Origin: Paenibacillus sp. FSL H7-0357
Lineage (GTDB): Bacteria; Bacillota; Bacilli; Paenibacillales; Paenibacillaceae
Assembly (NCBI RefSeq): GCF_000758525.1
Contig: NZ_CP009241.1
Location: forward strand, 4,340,001-4,404,000
DNA: 64,000 nt
Direction: 5' to 3'
This document shows, one piece after another, positions 25,350 to 34,284 of the stretch. Within the stretch, counting starts at the first letter, position 1, and every line of letters begins with the position of its first letter. The notes under the pieces were generated by a model. It was given only the letters and a program-made list of their open reading frames with translations. It had not been told where the DNA came from and ran no database searches. The position numbers and the translations under genes are program-made.

Positions 25350-26642
25350 TCACATTACCCGCCAGCTTACGCCTCCATTGGTTGTCTGCAGCAGGATAGA
25401 TCGTCGATTTTCTTTTTTCTCAATTAAGAGCCAGCCGACATCCTTTGAAATAAACTGCAGCTTAACAATTTCCGGATATTCCAAGAGCTTGGATTGCAGA
25501 ACGCTGCTGGCCGGAAGTGTTGTCCAGGTTGCACCTGCATTAATCGTCTTGTACATCAGATTTCCTTTCAAGGCCCAGCCGAGTTGAGAATTTAAAAAGG
25601 CAGGAGCCAGGTGGCGGTTGATCCCTGTCTGTATGCCCAGACCGAACGAAGTGAATGTCCAGCTTTCTCCGCTATTGGCGGTAAAATATCCATTATATGT
25701 GATGGAAGCTTCCTTATCCTTCTGGCAGGCCACCGGCAACCACCCGGATGTGCTGTTATTGCCGAAGAATTCAGGTTCTCCGGTGATCACTTTGTCGCAG
25801 CCTCTCCACTGTTCATTCACTAGAAACTCCGGTCCCTGACTCCAGGTTGCTCCACCGTCTTGAGTCATGTATATCTTGGGCAGTGCTCCGGTCTGGAGTG
25901 TCACGAATCCACGGTCTGTATCCTTAAAGATCATCCCGGTCGTCACGCCCGCCATCGGAATTGCATGATTTGGCAGCTTCGGATTATATTGCTCGTTCTG
26001 CATAACCATATTCCATGTGGCCCCCCCGTCTGCCGTTGCATACAGCGCTTTGCTAGCTTTAGTGGCATTGATATCCCAGGAGGTCATCAGCCATCCATGG
26101 CTCGGAGAGCTGAAGTAGATGGAAGAGATCGTATTCGCATCCGGGAAAGAAGAGATTTTCCAGCTTAGTCCGCCATCGGTTGTACGCAGCACAACGGTTT
26201 CCGTTGTTCCAAAAGCACTTCTTATAATCCAGCCGTTCTCCAGATCCGTAAAGAAAATCTCTTGGCTGTACACCGGATTAGACAGAAACTGCACATTCGC
26301 GGAAGGTGAAATATTCGCCCAGGTTTCCCCGTTATCTTTGGTCATATAGATCCGAAGCTCATTTTTGGTAACACCCCAGGCCAGTCCTGCAGAATCGGTT
26401 AACAATCTGAAATCCGTAAGCCGGGTCTGAATTTGATATTTGGGTGTATCTTTATTGACTAAGTTTTGAGCATCGGGTGTAATCAGGGTAATCGTCTGCC
26501 CTTCTTCCGGCGCTTCCGTCGGCTGAGGAGGCTGAGTGGGCTCAGGAGCAGGAGAAGAAGAGCAAGCCGAGAGTATGAGTAGGCTCAGGAGAACCACCAG
26601 TAACGTTCTCAGAACCTTGAAATCTGCTGTTTGGGATGACAA
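25350..26642 (-). CDS. Secreted lipoprotein with YCF48/BNR-type beta-propeller repeats
   Basis: A 430-residue protein: signal peptide with lipobox LLILSACSSS, a Pro/Glu-rich linker (EPTQPPQPTEAPEEG), then repeats of the type TxDGGxTW (DNGETWANIS, TDGGLSWKIS, ADGGATWNMV, QDGGATWSQG, NAGATWTTLP, NGGVSWRVM). Such repeats build a propeller, as in YCF48 or sialidase-like folds. Start is TTG at 26642 with AGAGGAGAG upstream; a frame start at 26756 would run into the preceding permease gene. The catalytic residues of sialidases are not obvious, so enzymatic activity is not claimed. Confidence 0.8.
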   Translation of the reverse strand: MSSQTADFKVLRTLLVVLLSLLILSACSSSPAPEPTQPPQPTEAPEEGQTITLITPDAQNLVNKDTPKYQIQTRLTDFRLLTDSAGLAWGVTKNELRIYMTKDNGETWANISPSANVQFLSNPVYSQEIFFTDLENGWIIRSAFGTTETVVLRTTDGGLSWKISSFPDANTISSIYFSSPSHGWLMTSWDINATKASKALYATADGGATWNMVMQNEQYNPKLPNHAIPMAGVTTGMIFKDTDRGFVTLQTGALPKIYMTQDGGATWSQGPEFLVNEQWRGCDKVITGEPEFFGNNSTSGWLPVACQKDKEASITYNGYFTANSGESWTFTSFGLGIQTGINRHLAPAFLNSQLGWALKGNLMYKTINAGATWTTLPASSVLQSKLLEYPEIVKLQFISKDVGWLLIEKKENRRSILLQTTNGGVSWRVM

Positions 26643-26668
26643 AGCTCTCTCTCCTCTTCGGTTATCGT

Positions 26669-28051
26669 TTATTTTTGATTCAGTTTGCTGTTCTTGTATC
26701 CGTATAGAAAATAGATCAGTAGTCCGACAGCCAGCCAGATGACAAAGCCGATCCAAGTCTCTCTCCCCAGATTATACATTAAATAAGCGCAGGTTGCCGC
26801 ACTAAGCAGCGGGATGTATGGCACCCAGGGCACCGTGAACCCTCTCTTCAGATTCGGATGGGTACGGCGCAGCACAATTACACCCAAGGATACCACGAGA
26901 AAAGCGAACAGTGTTCCAATGCTGGTCAGGTTAGCCAGCCGGTCCAGTGGAACAAACCCGGTGAGCACGGCGATCAATCCGCCGACCATCCAGGTGCTGC
27001 GCACGGGGGTATGCGTCTTGGCGCTTACCTTGGACCAGCTTTTCGGCAGCAGCCCGTCCCGTGAGATCGCGAACAAGAGACGGGTCTGGCCGAAAAGCAT
27101 AACAAGCAGAACCGTGGTCATCCCGGCAATAGCGCCTACAGAGATTAGACCGGCAATCATATTCTGGTCCACGAATCGCAGGGCGTAGGAAACGGGATCA
27201 CTGACATTCAGGCTATGATAAGGTACGATCCCTGTCAGAACCAGCGAGACAGTAATGTACAGCACGGTACAGATTGCAAGGGATGAAATGATACCGATAG
27301 GCAAATCACGCTGCGGGCGCTTCACCTCTTCCGCAGCAGTAGATATGGCATCAAAGCCGATATAGGCGAAAAAGACGGTAGCCGCCCCATTCACCACCCC
27401 ATGAAAGCCAAAAGGTAAAAATGGCGTCCAGTTCTGCGGTTTCACATAGAAAAATCCCGTAACTATGAAGAGAAGCACTACAGACAGCTTAATCACAACC
27501 ATAATTGCATTAAAGCGGGCCGTTTCCTTGACTCCGCGGGTCAACAAATAGGAGATCAGCAAAATAATGATCATGGCGGGCAGATTTACATAAGTCCCTT
27601 TGTCCGCATTATAAGCCCCGGAGAGTGCTGTGGGCAAATGCAGGCCGAAACCATCCAGCAGGCCCTGGAAGTAGCCGGACCATCCACTGCTTACCGCTGC
27701 TGCCGCAACCCCATATTCCAGCACCAGATCCCAGCCCAGAATCCAGGCCAGCAACTCGCCGAAAGCGACATAGCTATAGGCATAAGCGCTGCCGGACACC
27801 GGGAGCGTTGAAGCAAATTCTGAATAACACAGTGCGGACAGCACGCAGGCAAACCCGGCGAGAATGAAGGAAAGCACAAGGCCTGGCCCGGCATGCTCCG
27901 CGGCTGCGACTCCTGTCATAACAAATATCCCGGTGCCGATAATAGCCCCTACACCAAGTGTTGTAAGATCCAGCGCACCCAGTGTCTTGCTCAGTTTAGC
28001 GCCATCGGCGCTTTGAGGCGCAGTCAGCGGTTTTTTGCGGAATAAATCCAT
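26669..28051 (-). CDS. APC-family amino acid permease (cationic amino acid transporter type)
   Basis: A 460-residue permease with 12-14 helices. Motifs of the CAT/YfnA group: LGALDLTTLGVGAIIGTGIF at the start, GPGLVLSFILAGFACVLSALCYSEFAS, and FFAYIGFDAISTAAEEVKRPQRDLP. It probably imports an amino acid with protons. ATG 28051 follows AGGAGAG. It is followed within 27 bases by the propeller lipoprotein gene, so they may be cotranscribed. Confidence 0.88.
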   Translation of the reverse strand: MDLFRKKPLTAPQSADGAKLSKTLGALDLTTLGVGAIIGTGIFVMTGVAAAEHAGPGLVLSFILAGFACVLSALCYSEFASTLPVSGSAYAYSYVAFGELLAWILGWDLVLEYGVAAAAVSSGWSGYFQGLLDGFGLHLPTALSGAYNADKGTYVNLPAMIIILLISYLLTRGVKETARFNAIMVVIKLSVVLLFIVTGFFYVKPQNWTPFLPFGFHGVVNGAATVFFAYIGFDAISTAAEEVKRPQRDLPIGIISSLAICTVLYITVSLVLTGIVPYHSLNVSDPVSYALRFVDQNMIAGLISVGAIAGMTTVLLVMLFGQTRLLFAISRDGLLPKSWSKVSAKTHTPVRSTWMVGGLIAVLTGFVPLDRLANLTSIGTLFAFLVVSLGVIVLRRTHPNLKRGFTVPWVPYIPLLSAATCAYLMYNLGRETWIGFVIWLAVGLLIYFLYGYKNSKLNQK

Positions 28052-28091
28052 TCTTAAATTCTCTCCTGTCAATGAAATGAGTATGGAACTC

Positions 28092-28718
28092 CTAGGGTGC
28101 CGTGGTCAGCAGCTTCATGCCCAGTCCGACAAATATAACTCCGGCTGCGATGTTGGCGCCCTCCTGCACACGGGGCTTCTCCAGAAACTTACTGCTAAAG
28201 GCACCGGCAAAATAAGCAAGTGCTCCGAAGATCAGAGCGGTCAGGACAATAAAGATAAGTCCAAGCACAAGCATCTGCATAGGTACAACACCATAGTCAT
28301 AATTCACGAATTGCGGCAGAAAGGTCAGAAAGAAGATGGCCACCTTAGGATTAAGAATATTCATAATAAATCCTCTACGCAGCAATGCCCTTTCATCCTT
28401 CTTCTCGCCCTCGTTCACTACGAGTGTTGCTTTACGGTGCTTCAATGATTTGTAGGCCAGGTAAAATAAATACAGTGCACCGGCAATCTTAAACAGGGTG
28501 AACAGCAGCGGTGATGTCTTCACAATGATTGACAGTCCCAGTGCTGCAGCCAACGTATGTACGGTATTCCCCAGTGCCAGTCCGGCAGCGGTGTAGACGC
28601 CTGCTTTCCGGCAATTCGTAATCCCCTGGGTAACAGCGAAAATAAGATCCGGACCCGGGATAAGGATCAGTAGAATGGCAGCCCCAAGATACATAAATAG
28701 TGTAGCCATACTAAACAT
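28092..28718 (-). CDS. LysE/RhtB-family amino acid exporter
   Basis: A 208-residue, six-helix protein. The LysE signature LILIPGPDLIFAVTQG is at residues 16-31, followed by GLALGNTVHTLAAALG. Members export lysine, homoserine, threonine or similar compounds. Start at 28718 has AGAGGAGG at 5 bases. Transcribed towards the permease gene with 41 bases between them. Confidence 0.88.
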   Translation of the reverse strand: MFSMATLFMYLGAAILLILIPGPDLIFAVTQGITNCRKAGVYTAAGLALGNTVHTLAAALGLSIIVKTSPLLFTLFKIAGALYLFYLAYKSLKHRKATLVVNEGEKKDERALLRRGFIMNILNPKVAIFFLTFLPQFVNYDYGVVPMQMLVLGLIFIVLTALIFGALAYFAGAFSSKFLEKPRVQEGANIAAGVIFVGLGMKLLTTAP

Positions 28719-28865
28719 AGCTACCTCCTCTCTGCGAAAGCACGTTGTTAGCTTGCCCGTTTTCGGGTAATGGATTAAAAACAAGCTGCTTGAAAACACT
28801 AACTCCAGAGCTTATGATGGATAAGATTGGACACAAAAAAATCGAAATTCGGAGGAGATGGAACA

Positions 28866-29792
28866 ATGGCCCCCCCATTTAAGCCCAATCGTGTCGTAGT
28901 TATCGGTACCGGTGCAGTCGGTACAACAACCGCATATACGCTGCTTCTGCGCAGACGGATGCCTGAATTGGTACTTATCGATGTCAATCATCAGAAAGCG
29001 CTGGGTGAAGCACTGGACATGAACCACGGCATGCCGTTTGTCGGCGGTGTAAAGCTGTGGGCAGGAACCTATGAAGATTGCCGGGAAGCGGATATTATTA
29101 TCGTAACCGCCGGCGCCTCCCAGAAGCCGGGTGAGACCCGGATTGATCTTCTGCGAAAGAACATCGCGATTTTTAAAGATATCATCCAAAAGATTACGAA
29201 ATACAATCAGCATGCCATTCTGCTGATTGCTACGAATCCGGTAGATATCCTGGCTTATGCCACTCTTAAGATCAGCGGCTTCGACCGCAGACGGGTCATC
29301 GGTTCCGGTACAGTGCTCGACAGTGCGCGGTTCCGCTATTTGATCGGTCTTCATAAAGAAATAGATCCCCGCAGCATTCATGGTCAAATTATCGGTGAAC
29401 ACGGTGACTCCGAGCTTCCGGTATGGAGCCTTGCCAATGTGGCCGGTATCGATTTGGGCTTTGATGAAGCGGAACGCAAGGAGATCTTTGAAGACACCAA
29501 GAACGCCGCCTATGAAATTATCGACGCCAAAGGTTCTACCTCATATGCGATTGCGCTTGCCCTGGACCGGATCGTGGTTTCGATTCTGCACAATGAAGGT
29601 GCTGTGCTGAATGTCTCCACGCTGCTGAACAACTATAACGGAGTTTCGGATGTGTTCCTCGGTGCTCCATGTGTCGTTGACCGCTCCGGTGTTCGCGAAG
29701 TGCTGGATCTGCCGCTGAGTGAAGACGAAAAGGCAATGTTCCAGAAATCTGCAGAGAAGCTCAAAGCGGAAATTTCCAAGCTTGAATTGTAA
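28866..29792 (+). CDS. ldh: L-lactate dehydrogenase
   Basis: Reduces pyruvate to L-lactate with NADH during fermentation. The 308-residue protein has the NAD motif VVVIGTGAVGTTTAY, the substrate-loop TAGASQKPGETR with the key Arg and Gln102-equivalent, TNPVDILAY and the catalytic His in GEHGDSELPVW. The Gln after ASQ before KPGETR marks LDH rather than malate dehydrogenase. ATG 28866 follows CGGAGGAG; an earlier TTG at 28827 is not supported. Single plus-strand gene with its own terminator. Confidence 0.95.
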   Translation: MAPPFKPNRVVVIGTGAVGTTTAYTLLLRRRMPELVLIDVNHQKALGEALDMNHGMPFVGGVKLWAGTYEDCREADIIIVTAGASQKPGETRIDLLRKNIAIFKDIIQKITKYNQHAILLIATNPVDILAYATLKISGFDRRRVIGSGTVLDSARFRYLIGLHKEIDPRSIHGQIIGEHGDSELPVWSLANVAGIDLGFDEAERKEIFEDTKNAAYEIIDAKGSTSYAIALALDRIVVSILHNEGAVLNVSTLLNNYNGVSDVFLGAPCVVDRSGVREVLDLPLSEDEKAMFQKSAEKLKAEISKLEL

Positions 29793-29813
29793 CCATTTTA
29801 CTGGTTAGCACGG

Positions 29814-29856
29814 GGCTGTCCTTGTCATTTCGATGACCGGGACAGCCTTATTTTAT
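29814..29856 (+). terminator. Terminator of ldh
   Basis: GGCTGTCC and GGGACAGCC stem (29814-29847) with inner GTCAT/ATGAC, followed by TTATTTTAT. Twenty-one bases after the ldh stop. Confidence 0.88.
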
Positions 29857-29880
29857 GCTTCCGGCACGCAAAAGAAACCG

Positions 29881-29931
29881 CCCTTCAAGCGGATGGAATA
29901 TTAACCCCGCGAATAGAAGGACGGATTTTCC
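29881..29931 (-). terminator. Possible terminator of the glycosidase gene
   Basis: CCGCCCTTC pairs with GAAGGACGG (one mismatch). On the minus strand GGTTTCTTTTG follows. It is about 95 bases after the stop of the glycosidase gene, so the assignment is tentative. Confidence 0.45.
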
Positions 29932-30023
29932 TTAAGTACTATAACATGAATCTTTTTTGCCTGACAATGACATTAATTTAATGCTTAAAATTTCCAAGAG
30001 CGTTCTGGACCCTTGAGACAGAG

Positions 30024-30995
30024 TTATTTTGTGACTGGCAATTTGTAATACTCTTTCAGCACTTGCTCCGCTTCCTTACCGTAAATATCAAAACCATTGT
30101 TGGACGAAGCCTCTTCCAGAGCGTAGAGCTTTGTGCTCCAGTCCCACCAGAAGAAACCGGCGAACCAAGGCTCATTCCAAAAGGTTTCAAGTGCCGAACG
30201 ATAAAAGTTAGCCTGCTCGCTTTCCGAATGAGGCAGATCCTTATGCGTAAAGTCCCACGGCATAGTGGCACAGCCGAGTGCGCTGCGGCAGCCAATTTCG
30301 ATAAAAACAAGCGGCTTGTTGAATCTTTCGGCTAAAGCCTTAAGCCGGGGTTTCTGCTTCTCCCAGGCGGTGAGCATATTCTCATAGGAATCCCCCGGCA
30401 CAGAGGCTACAGGATAATATGCGCTGGTTCCGATGAGATCGACCGCATCCAGCCACTGAATCCCTTCTTCTTTACCATGATTGGCGTTGTAAACGATGGG
30501 GCCGGTATACAGGTTCTTCACCTCACGGATAACTTCCCGCCATTCGGCTTCCCTATATTCTGTAGCTACCATTTCACAGCCGATACAGAACATTTCGCAG
30601 CCCAGCTCCTCTGCCAGCTCCGCATAATGCTTCAAGAAATTCGTGTAGGACTCGAACCAGGCTGCCCAATAGGCGTCTCCATCCTCAGGAAAGCCGATCC
30701 GCGCTCTCCAAATCCCGTCTCTGGAGTTGACTACAGGCTTCAGGCAGACCTTCAGGCCCAGCTCCTTTGCATTCCGCACCGCATGCTCAATATCCCGATC
30801 TGTCGGCGTGTAACCGTAATCAAAATGAATATCTGTTGAGAAAACTGTATCCTGCCAGGTCCAGAAGGACAAAGCGATCCACTCACTTCCGGTATCAGCC
30901 AGCTTTTTCATCGAATCCGCCGCATAATCTTTCCGGTACTCTCCTCTTTTTGTCTCCCAGCCATAAGTCATTCCCTTAAAAAAAACTTCCTTCAT
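30024..30995 (-). CDS. Glycoside hydrolase family 113-type beta-glycosidase
   Basis: A 323-residue (beta/alpha)8 barrel-type protein without a signal peptide, hence cytoplasmic. Strand-end glutamates typical of clan GH-A are visible: the acid/base in FCIGCEMVATEYRE (about residue 145) and the nucleophile in LVFIEIGCRSALG (about 235). The start FFKGMTYGWETKRGEY and the end GFFWWDWST resemble GH113 beta-mannanases. Family members hydrolyse beta-1,4-mannan fragments; intracellular location suggests imported oligosaccharides. ATG 30995 has AGGAGG upstream; the TTG two codons earlier is too close. Alternative: another GH-A family. Confidence 0.72.
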   Translation of the reverse strand: MKEVFFKGMTYGWETKRGEYRKDYAADSMKKLADTGSEWIALSFWTWQDTVFSTDIHFDYGYTPTDRDIEHAVRNAKELGLKVCLKPVVNSRDGIWRARIGFPEDGDAYWAAWFESYTNFLKHYAELAEELGCEMFCIGCEMVATEYREAEWREVIREVKNLYTGPIVYNANHGKEEGIQWLDAVDLIGTSAYYPVASVPGDSYENMLTAWEKQKPRLKALAERFNKPLVFIEIGCRSALGCATMPWDFTHKDLPHSESEQANFYRSALETFWNEPWFAGFFWWDWSTKLYALEEASSNNGFDIYGKEAEQVLKEYYKLPVTK

Positions 30996-31019
30996 CCCCA
31001 AGTCCTCCTACTAGTTAGT

Positions 31020-31033
31020 AATAACATGTTATT
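31020..31033 (-). promoter_or_regulatory. Palindromic operator, proximal, upstream of the glycosidase
   Basis: AATAACATGTTATT, a perfect 14-bp palindrome 25 bases before the glycosidase ATG. Identical half-sites recur at 31112-31125, so this is probably a binding site for a sugar-responsive repressor (inference). Confidence 0.55.
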
Positions 31034-31111
31034 TCGTGTACCGATTAACCTTAAATAATTACCAGCTATATCAAAGCCTCAATAACAGTTAGAATAAATC
31101 AAAAACAAAAC

Positions 31112-31125
31112 AATAACAAGTTATT
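31112..31125 (-). promoter_or_regulatory. Palindromic operator, distal, upstream of the glycosidase
   Basis: AATAACAAGTTATT differs from the proximal site by one central base. A further half AATAAC-agtta lies at 31081-31091 and another TTGTTATT at 31128-31135. Centre-to-centre distance to the proximal site is 92 bases, close to nine helical turns. Confidence 0.5.
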
Positions 31126-31140
31126 TTTGTTATTGAAGAG

Positions 31141-31620
31141 AAGCCCTAACTAAATGAGTTATTTAGCGGCATCTGGATAACAGCAGAGGAAAAGAATTGT
31201 ACACTGAACTTTACGGGCTGTCCCCCTTTTCAAGTTAGCAATTGTGCAAAAAGAGACATAGTTAACTTAACATTAGTTATGTTAACTATTATTCTGGATT
31301 TATGCTTTTACCAGTGCTTCTGATGTAGAAAGAAAATTAAGCATTAGACAGGCCCCCACTAAAAACAGCGGCAGCCGTGGACGATAAAGTCCTGGGTTGT
31401 ACTTTATTGATTCGGATATCTTTGATCCACTTGTTGCGACGTTTGTTATTTTACTCACCTTCTAATAAATTGCATAATAGAAACCCTTTATTTATAAGGG
31501 TTTAAGATGTTGATACAACATGACTTTCATGTGGTTTAACAGGAGAAAGGAGGAGAGAAGAGTGCAGGCTTTGCAAGTAACATGGAAAAAGCACCCAAAC
31601 TCAGGCGCTTTAAAATAAGC
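31141..31620. other. Gene-free stretch at the entry to the mobile island
   Basis: No open frame with a ribosome binding site. It contains an inverted repeat ATAGTTAAC...GTTAACTAT (31258-31289), the repeated segment at 31338-31396 described separately, and a small hairpin AAACCCTT/AAGGGTTT (31481-31503). Probably degraded sequence. Confidence 0.5.
31338..31396. repeat. Copy of a dispersed 60-base repeat (other copy near 60619)
   Basis: The core AACAGCGGCAGCC then TGGACGA and TAAAGTCCT is shared with 60650-60682, and weaker similarity extends about 25 bases upstream. Here only the left arm of the hairpin remains. See the hairpin at 60645. Confidence 0.55.
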
Positions 31621-31622
31621 TA

Positions 31623-32528
31623 GTGCTCTATCCGGCTAGTAATTAAAGAATAGTTGGATATAAGCGTTTCAATTTGATTCTCGCGTCTTGAGTGGTGAAC
31701 TGCCAGTTTACTTTCGAGCCTGCTGCGTTGCGTTGCTGTGTCCAAGTACTTACTTGTTTTTTGAAACTTTCCATATCAGGAAGTGGTTTTTCCAGGGCCT
31801 GCCGCGACATAATGCCAATTTCAATTTCCGCCATGTCCAGCCAGCTCTCATGTTTTGGCGTATGATGCCATTCAAACCGATTCGCAATACGGTGAGCTTC
31901 CTCCGGTGAAAATGCCTTATAGAGCGAGGCAGTCGAATGTGTATTGAGATTGTCGGTGATCAGGACCACTTTCTTGGCATGCGGGTATAGGACATCCGAT
32001 GTATACTTGAGCACCTGGGCGAAATCTACAGCTGTCCGGGTTGTGGTGACGATGGTTTCACGTTTGCCCGCAAGCGGTTCAAAGATCTTAAAGACATCGG
32101 CAACGCCGTTACGCTCATACTCCGAATCCACTTTTTCAGGCTGACCCGACGCACAGGAAATTCGGGTTTCTTTGATCAGTTGCTTATTGGTTTCATCGAT
32201 GCAAACAACCGGACGCTTGGGATCATAGGGACGCTGATAGACATCCAGTACATCCTCCATTTTGGCTACAAATTCTGCACTGGCTTCTGGAATGCACCAT
32301 TCCTTGACGAGCCACGGTTTAATCTCGTTTTTTTCATAAATTCGCAAACGGTGCTGTCGGTTATATATTCGACCACCTCCAGCCGAATGAGTTCATCCGC
32401 GATGGCTTTGTATCGTCCAGCGCGAACGCCCATCCGGTGGCGCGGAGCAGGCGATGGCACAAATTCTCGCTTCGATCTCACCCGTTACCTTACGATGATG
32501 GTTTTCTTGTTTCTTTCTGCCTAACTCA
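31623..32528 (-). mobile_element. IS630-family element, copy 1, truncated
   Basis: Left terminus GTGCTCTATCCGGC after TA (31621-31622), identical to copy 2 apart from two substitutions noticed (in the transposase 3' end and at the ACGATA-CAA site). Identity with copy 2 stops at 32528, where the left end of an IS200-like element begins. The right 300 bases, including the N-terminal transposase part and right terminus, are missing. Confidence 0.9.
31643..32528 (-). pseudogene. IS630 transposase, copy 1, N-terminus missing and frameshifted
   Basis: The C-terminal 234 codons (31643-32347) carry the complete DDE set: VVCIDETNKQ, VLITDNLNTHS and KHESWLDMAEIE. The upstream part lies in two other frames: a break at the A7 run (about 32330) and another at ACGATACAAAGCC (about 32415). 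In related single-frame transposases these segments are continuous. The N-terminal HTH is lost at 32528. Confidence 0.85.
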
Positions 32529-33035
32529 AATATTAAGCCCCAGGTTATGCCTGGGAGAACTGAACAGGAAGTACCGTGAGGCATGATGAAAGAAAGTCCC
32601 CGTTTGCTATACTGAGAAATGGTTTCGCCAGCCAAATTCTCAAGCAAAGGGGGACGCTACCCATGGGTGGTAGCAGTCTAGCCCACACCCGGTGGGATTG
32701 TAGTTGTCCTATCATATTCATCCCAAAATTTCGTCGAAAAGTCTTCTTCAAGGAGATCAGGAAAGAAGTTGGGGAAATTCTAAGGACGTTATGTGAGTAC
32801 AAGAACGTAGAACTGGTAAAAGGGAGCATCAGTGCGGATCATGTGCATATGTACGTGAAGATACCACCGAAATTGAGCGTATCCGAATTTATGGGATATC
32901 TCAAAGGCAAAGCGCACTGATGGTGTTTGATCGCTTTCCAGGAATGAAGCAAGGGAGCGGCAGACACCTGTGGGCAAGAGGATATTTTGATCAAGCCACC
33001 CGTTGAACGGGTGGTTCTGTGACTTGGAGGGAGGA
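32529..33035 (+). mobile_element. Decayed IS200/IS605-type element
   Basis: Left end with hairpin CCCAGG-ttatg-CCTGGG (32539-32555). Right end with hairpin CCACCCGTT-ga-ACGGGTGG (32996-33014) followed by TTCTGTGAC. Subterminal hairpins and no inverted repeats are typical of this family. Between them lies a broken tnpA. No tnpB is present. The right boundary is approximate. Confidence 0.75.
32662..33006 (+). pseudogene. IS200-type TnpA (HUH Y1 transposase), frameshifted and C-terminally deleted
   Basis: The translation from ATG 32662 reads WDCSCPIIFIPKFRRKVFF, then the metal-binding HUH motif in SADHVHMYVKIPP and SVSEFMGYLKGKA. One A is missing after KGK (AAAGCG where AAAAGCG is expected), causing a stop; the next frame continues ALMVFDRFPGMKQGSGRHLW ARGYF. 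The reading then joins the right-end hairpin directly, so the helix with the catalytic Tyr is deleted. Inactive. Confidence 0.85.
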
Positions 33036-33042
33036 AATCCCG

Positions 33043-33386
33043 ATGAAAGCAAAACGAAAATGGCTGGTATTGCTGGAACGCTGGTGCTGCTGGGTTTGCT
33101 GTGCTTCTGCGTGGCAGCGTATGCTGCTCCGTCCGGAGATGTGTCCGGAGCCATTGAAAGCACCTGGAACGATGCCTCGGCCCAGATCAAATCCGTCGTC
33201 AATAAAGTGGTGTTTCCGGCCATCGACCTGATCCTGGCGGTGTTTTTCTTCGTCAAGCTGGGGACGGACTATTTTGATTACCGGAAGCACGGACAGTTTG
33301 AGTGGGCGGCGCCCGCTATCCTGTTCGCCTGCCTCGTGTTTATGCTGACGGCGCCTCTGTACATTTGGGGGATTTTGGGGATGTAG
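33043..33386 (+). pseudogene. DUF3852-family protein (conjugative-element gene), frameshifted at N-terminus
   Basis: GGAGGGAGGAAATCCCG precedes ATG 33043 (MKAKRKWL), but the conserved body is in the next frame from about 33065: AGIAGTLVLLGLLC (signal/TM), YAAPSGDVSGAIESTW, NKVVFPAIDLILAVFFFVKL, DYRKHGQFEWAAPAILFACL and a C-terminal helix. This matches DUF3852, a small two-helix protein found in type IV secretion modules of Firmicutes conjugative elements, possibly pilin-like. The base composition is more GC-rich than its neighbours. No other conjugation gene is present, so it is a fragment. Confidence 0.65.
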
Positions 33387-33466
33387 CAAAAAATAGATCG
33401 AATTCTTATAGTCAAGGATTCGGTCTGTTTTAATTAGGATTTCAAATCCGTATTATGCTCATAGTC

Positions 33467-34159
33467 TCATATGTTTTCTTCAAGCCATGCATGAACTATC
33501 TTTACATCCTCTTTTTGCATAAAAGGATGATCACTATTTTGAGAGATTTCCAACTTGCAATCATGTGATTTCGCAAAGTCCTTAACAATTTCCAGAGATT
33601 GCATACTGTCTTTTCTGCCGTAAAGGATTGAAGTTGGAATATTCCATTTTTTAACCGGATGTTCCTTTACAAACTTATAATAATCCCAACGCAGCAAATC
33701 AACAGAGGTTACAATCTCTTTTTGTATGCGTAGTTGTTCTTCTGTCACATCAAACCAATTAAACATCTGTTTAATTAGATATTCCATGTTTAATACAGGT
33801 GATTGGAACAGACAATTGACAAAATTACTATTTGTGTAAGCATTCAAACTGAAATACGCTCCCAAACTGCACCCAAACAAAGAAACATGATCCCAATTTG
33901 AAAAGGCATAGTCTCCAATTAGAGTAAGGTCATTAATGCCATTCCAAATGTCACAACGATAACTACTGTCCTTTCGTTCCCCGTGTTCAGGCAAATCGAA
34001 ACTTAGCGTTTGATATCCTTTTTTCACAGCGATTTCAGCAAAATCTCTAGCATGTTCTTTGCATGACATTTTGCCATGAACATGGACATATACCTTGTCT
34101 GATCTATCACCCCAAATAATGGATGGGATGTTGCCAATTTTTATATTTTGAATTTTCAT
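33467..34159 (-). CDS. Alpha/beta hydrolase, probable island cargo
   Basis: A 230-residue serine hydrolase: oxyanion/strand segment YVHVHGKMSCKEHARDF, nucleophile elbow LFGCSLGAYF (G-C-S-L-G), acid in YGRKDSMQS and His in NSDHPFMQ. Start ATG 34159 has GGAGGTATCT before it; an in-frame ATG eight codons earlier lacks one. The gene is clearly more AT-rich than the chromosome around it and is bracketed by two IS630 copies, indicating transfer. Substrate unknown. Confidence 0.8.
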   Translation of the reverse strand: MKIQNIKIGNIPSIIWGDRSDKVYVHVHGKMSCKEHARDFAEIAVKKGYQTLSFDLPEHGERKDSSYRCDIWNGINDLTLIGDYAFSNWDHVSLFGCSLGAYFSLNAYTNSNFVNCLFQSPVLNMEYLIKQMFNWFDVTEEQLRIQKEIVTSVDLLRWDYYKFVKEHPVKKWNIPTSILYGRKDSMQSLEIVKDFAKSHDCKLEISQNSDHPFMQKEDVKIVHAWLEENI

Positions 34160-34284
34160 AGATACCTCCGACTGTTGAGGCATTACCCTCCATAGATTTC
34201 TGATTGTTAAGTTGCATGATCTTTTTAATTCTCCTTTCTCGACCTTTTATTTAAAAGAAATAAGCCGCAAATATAAACAGACTA

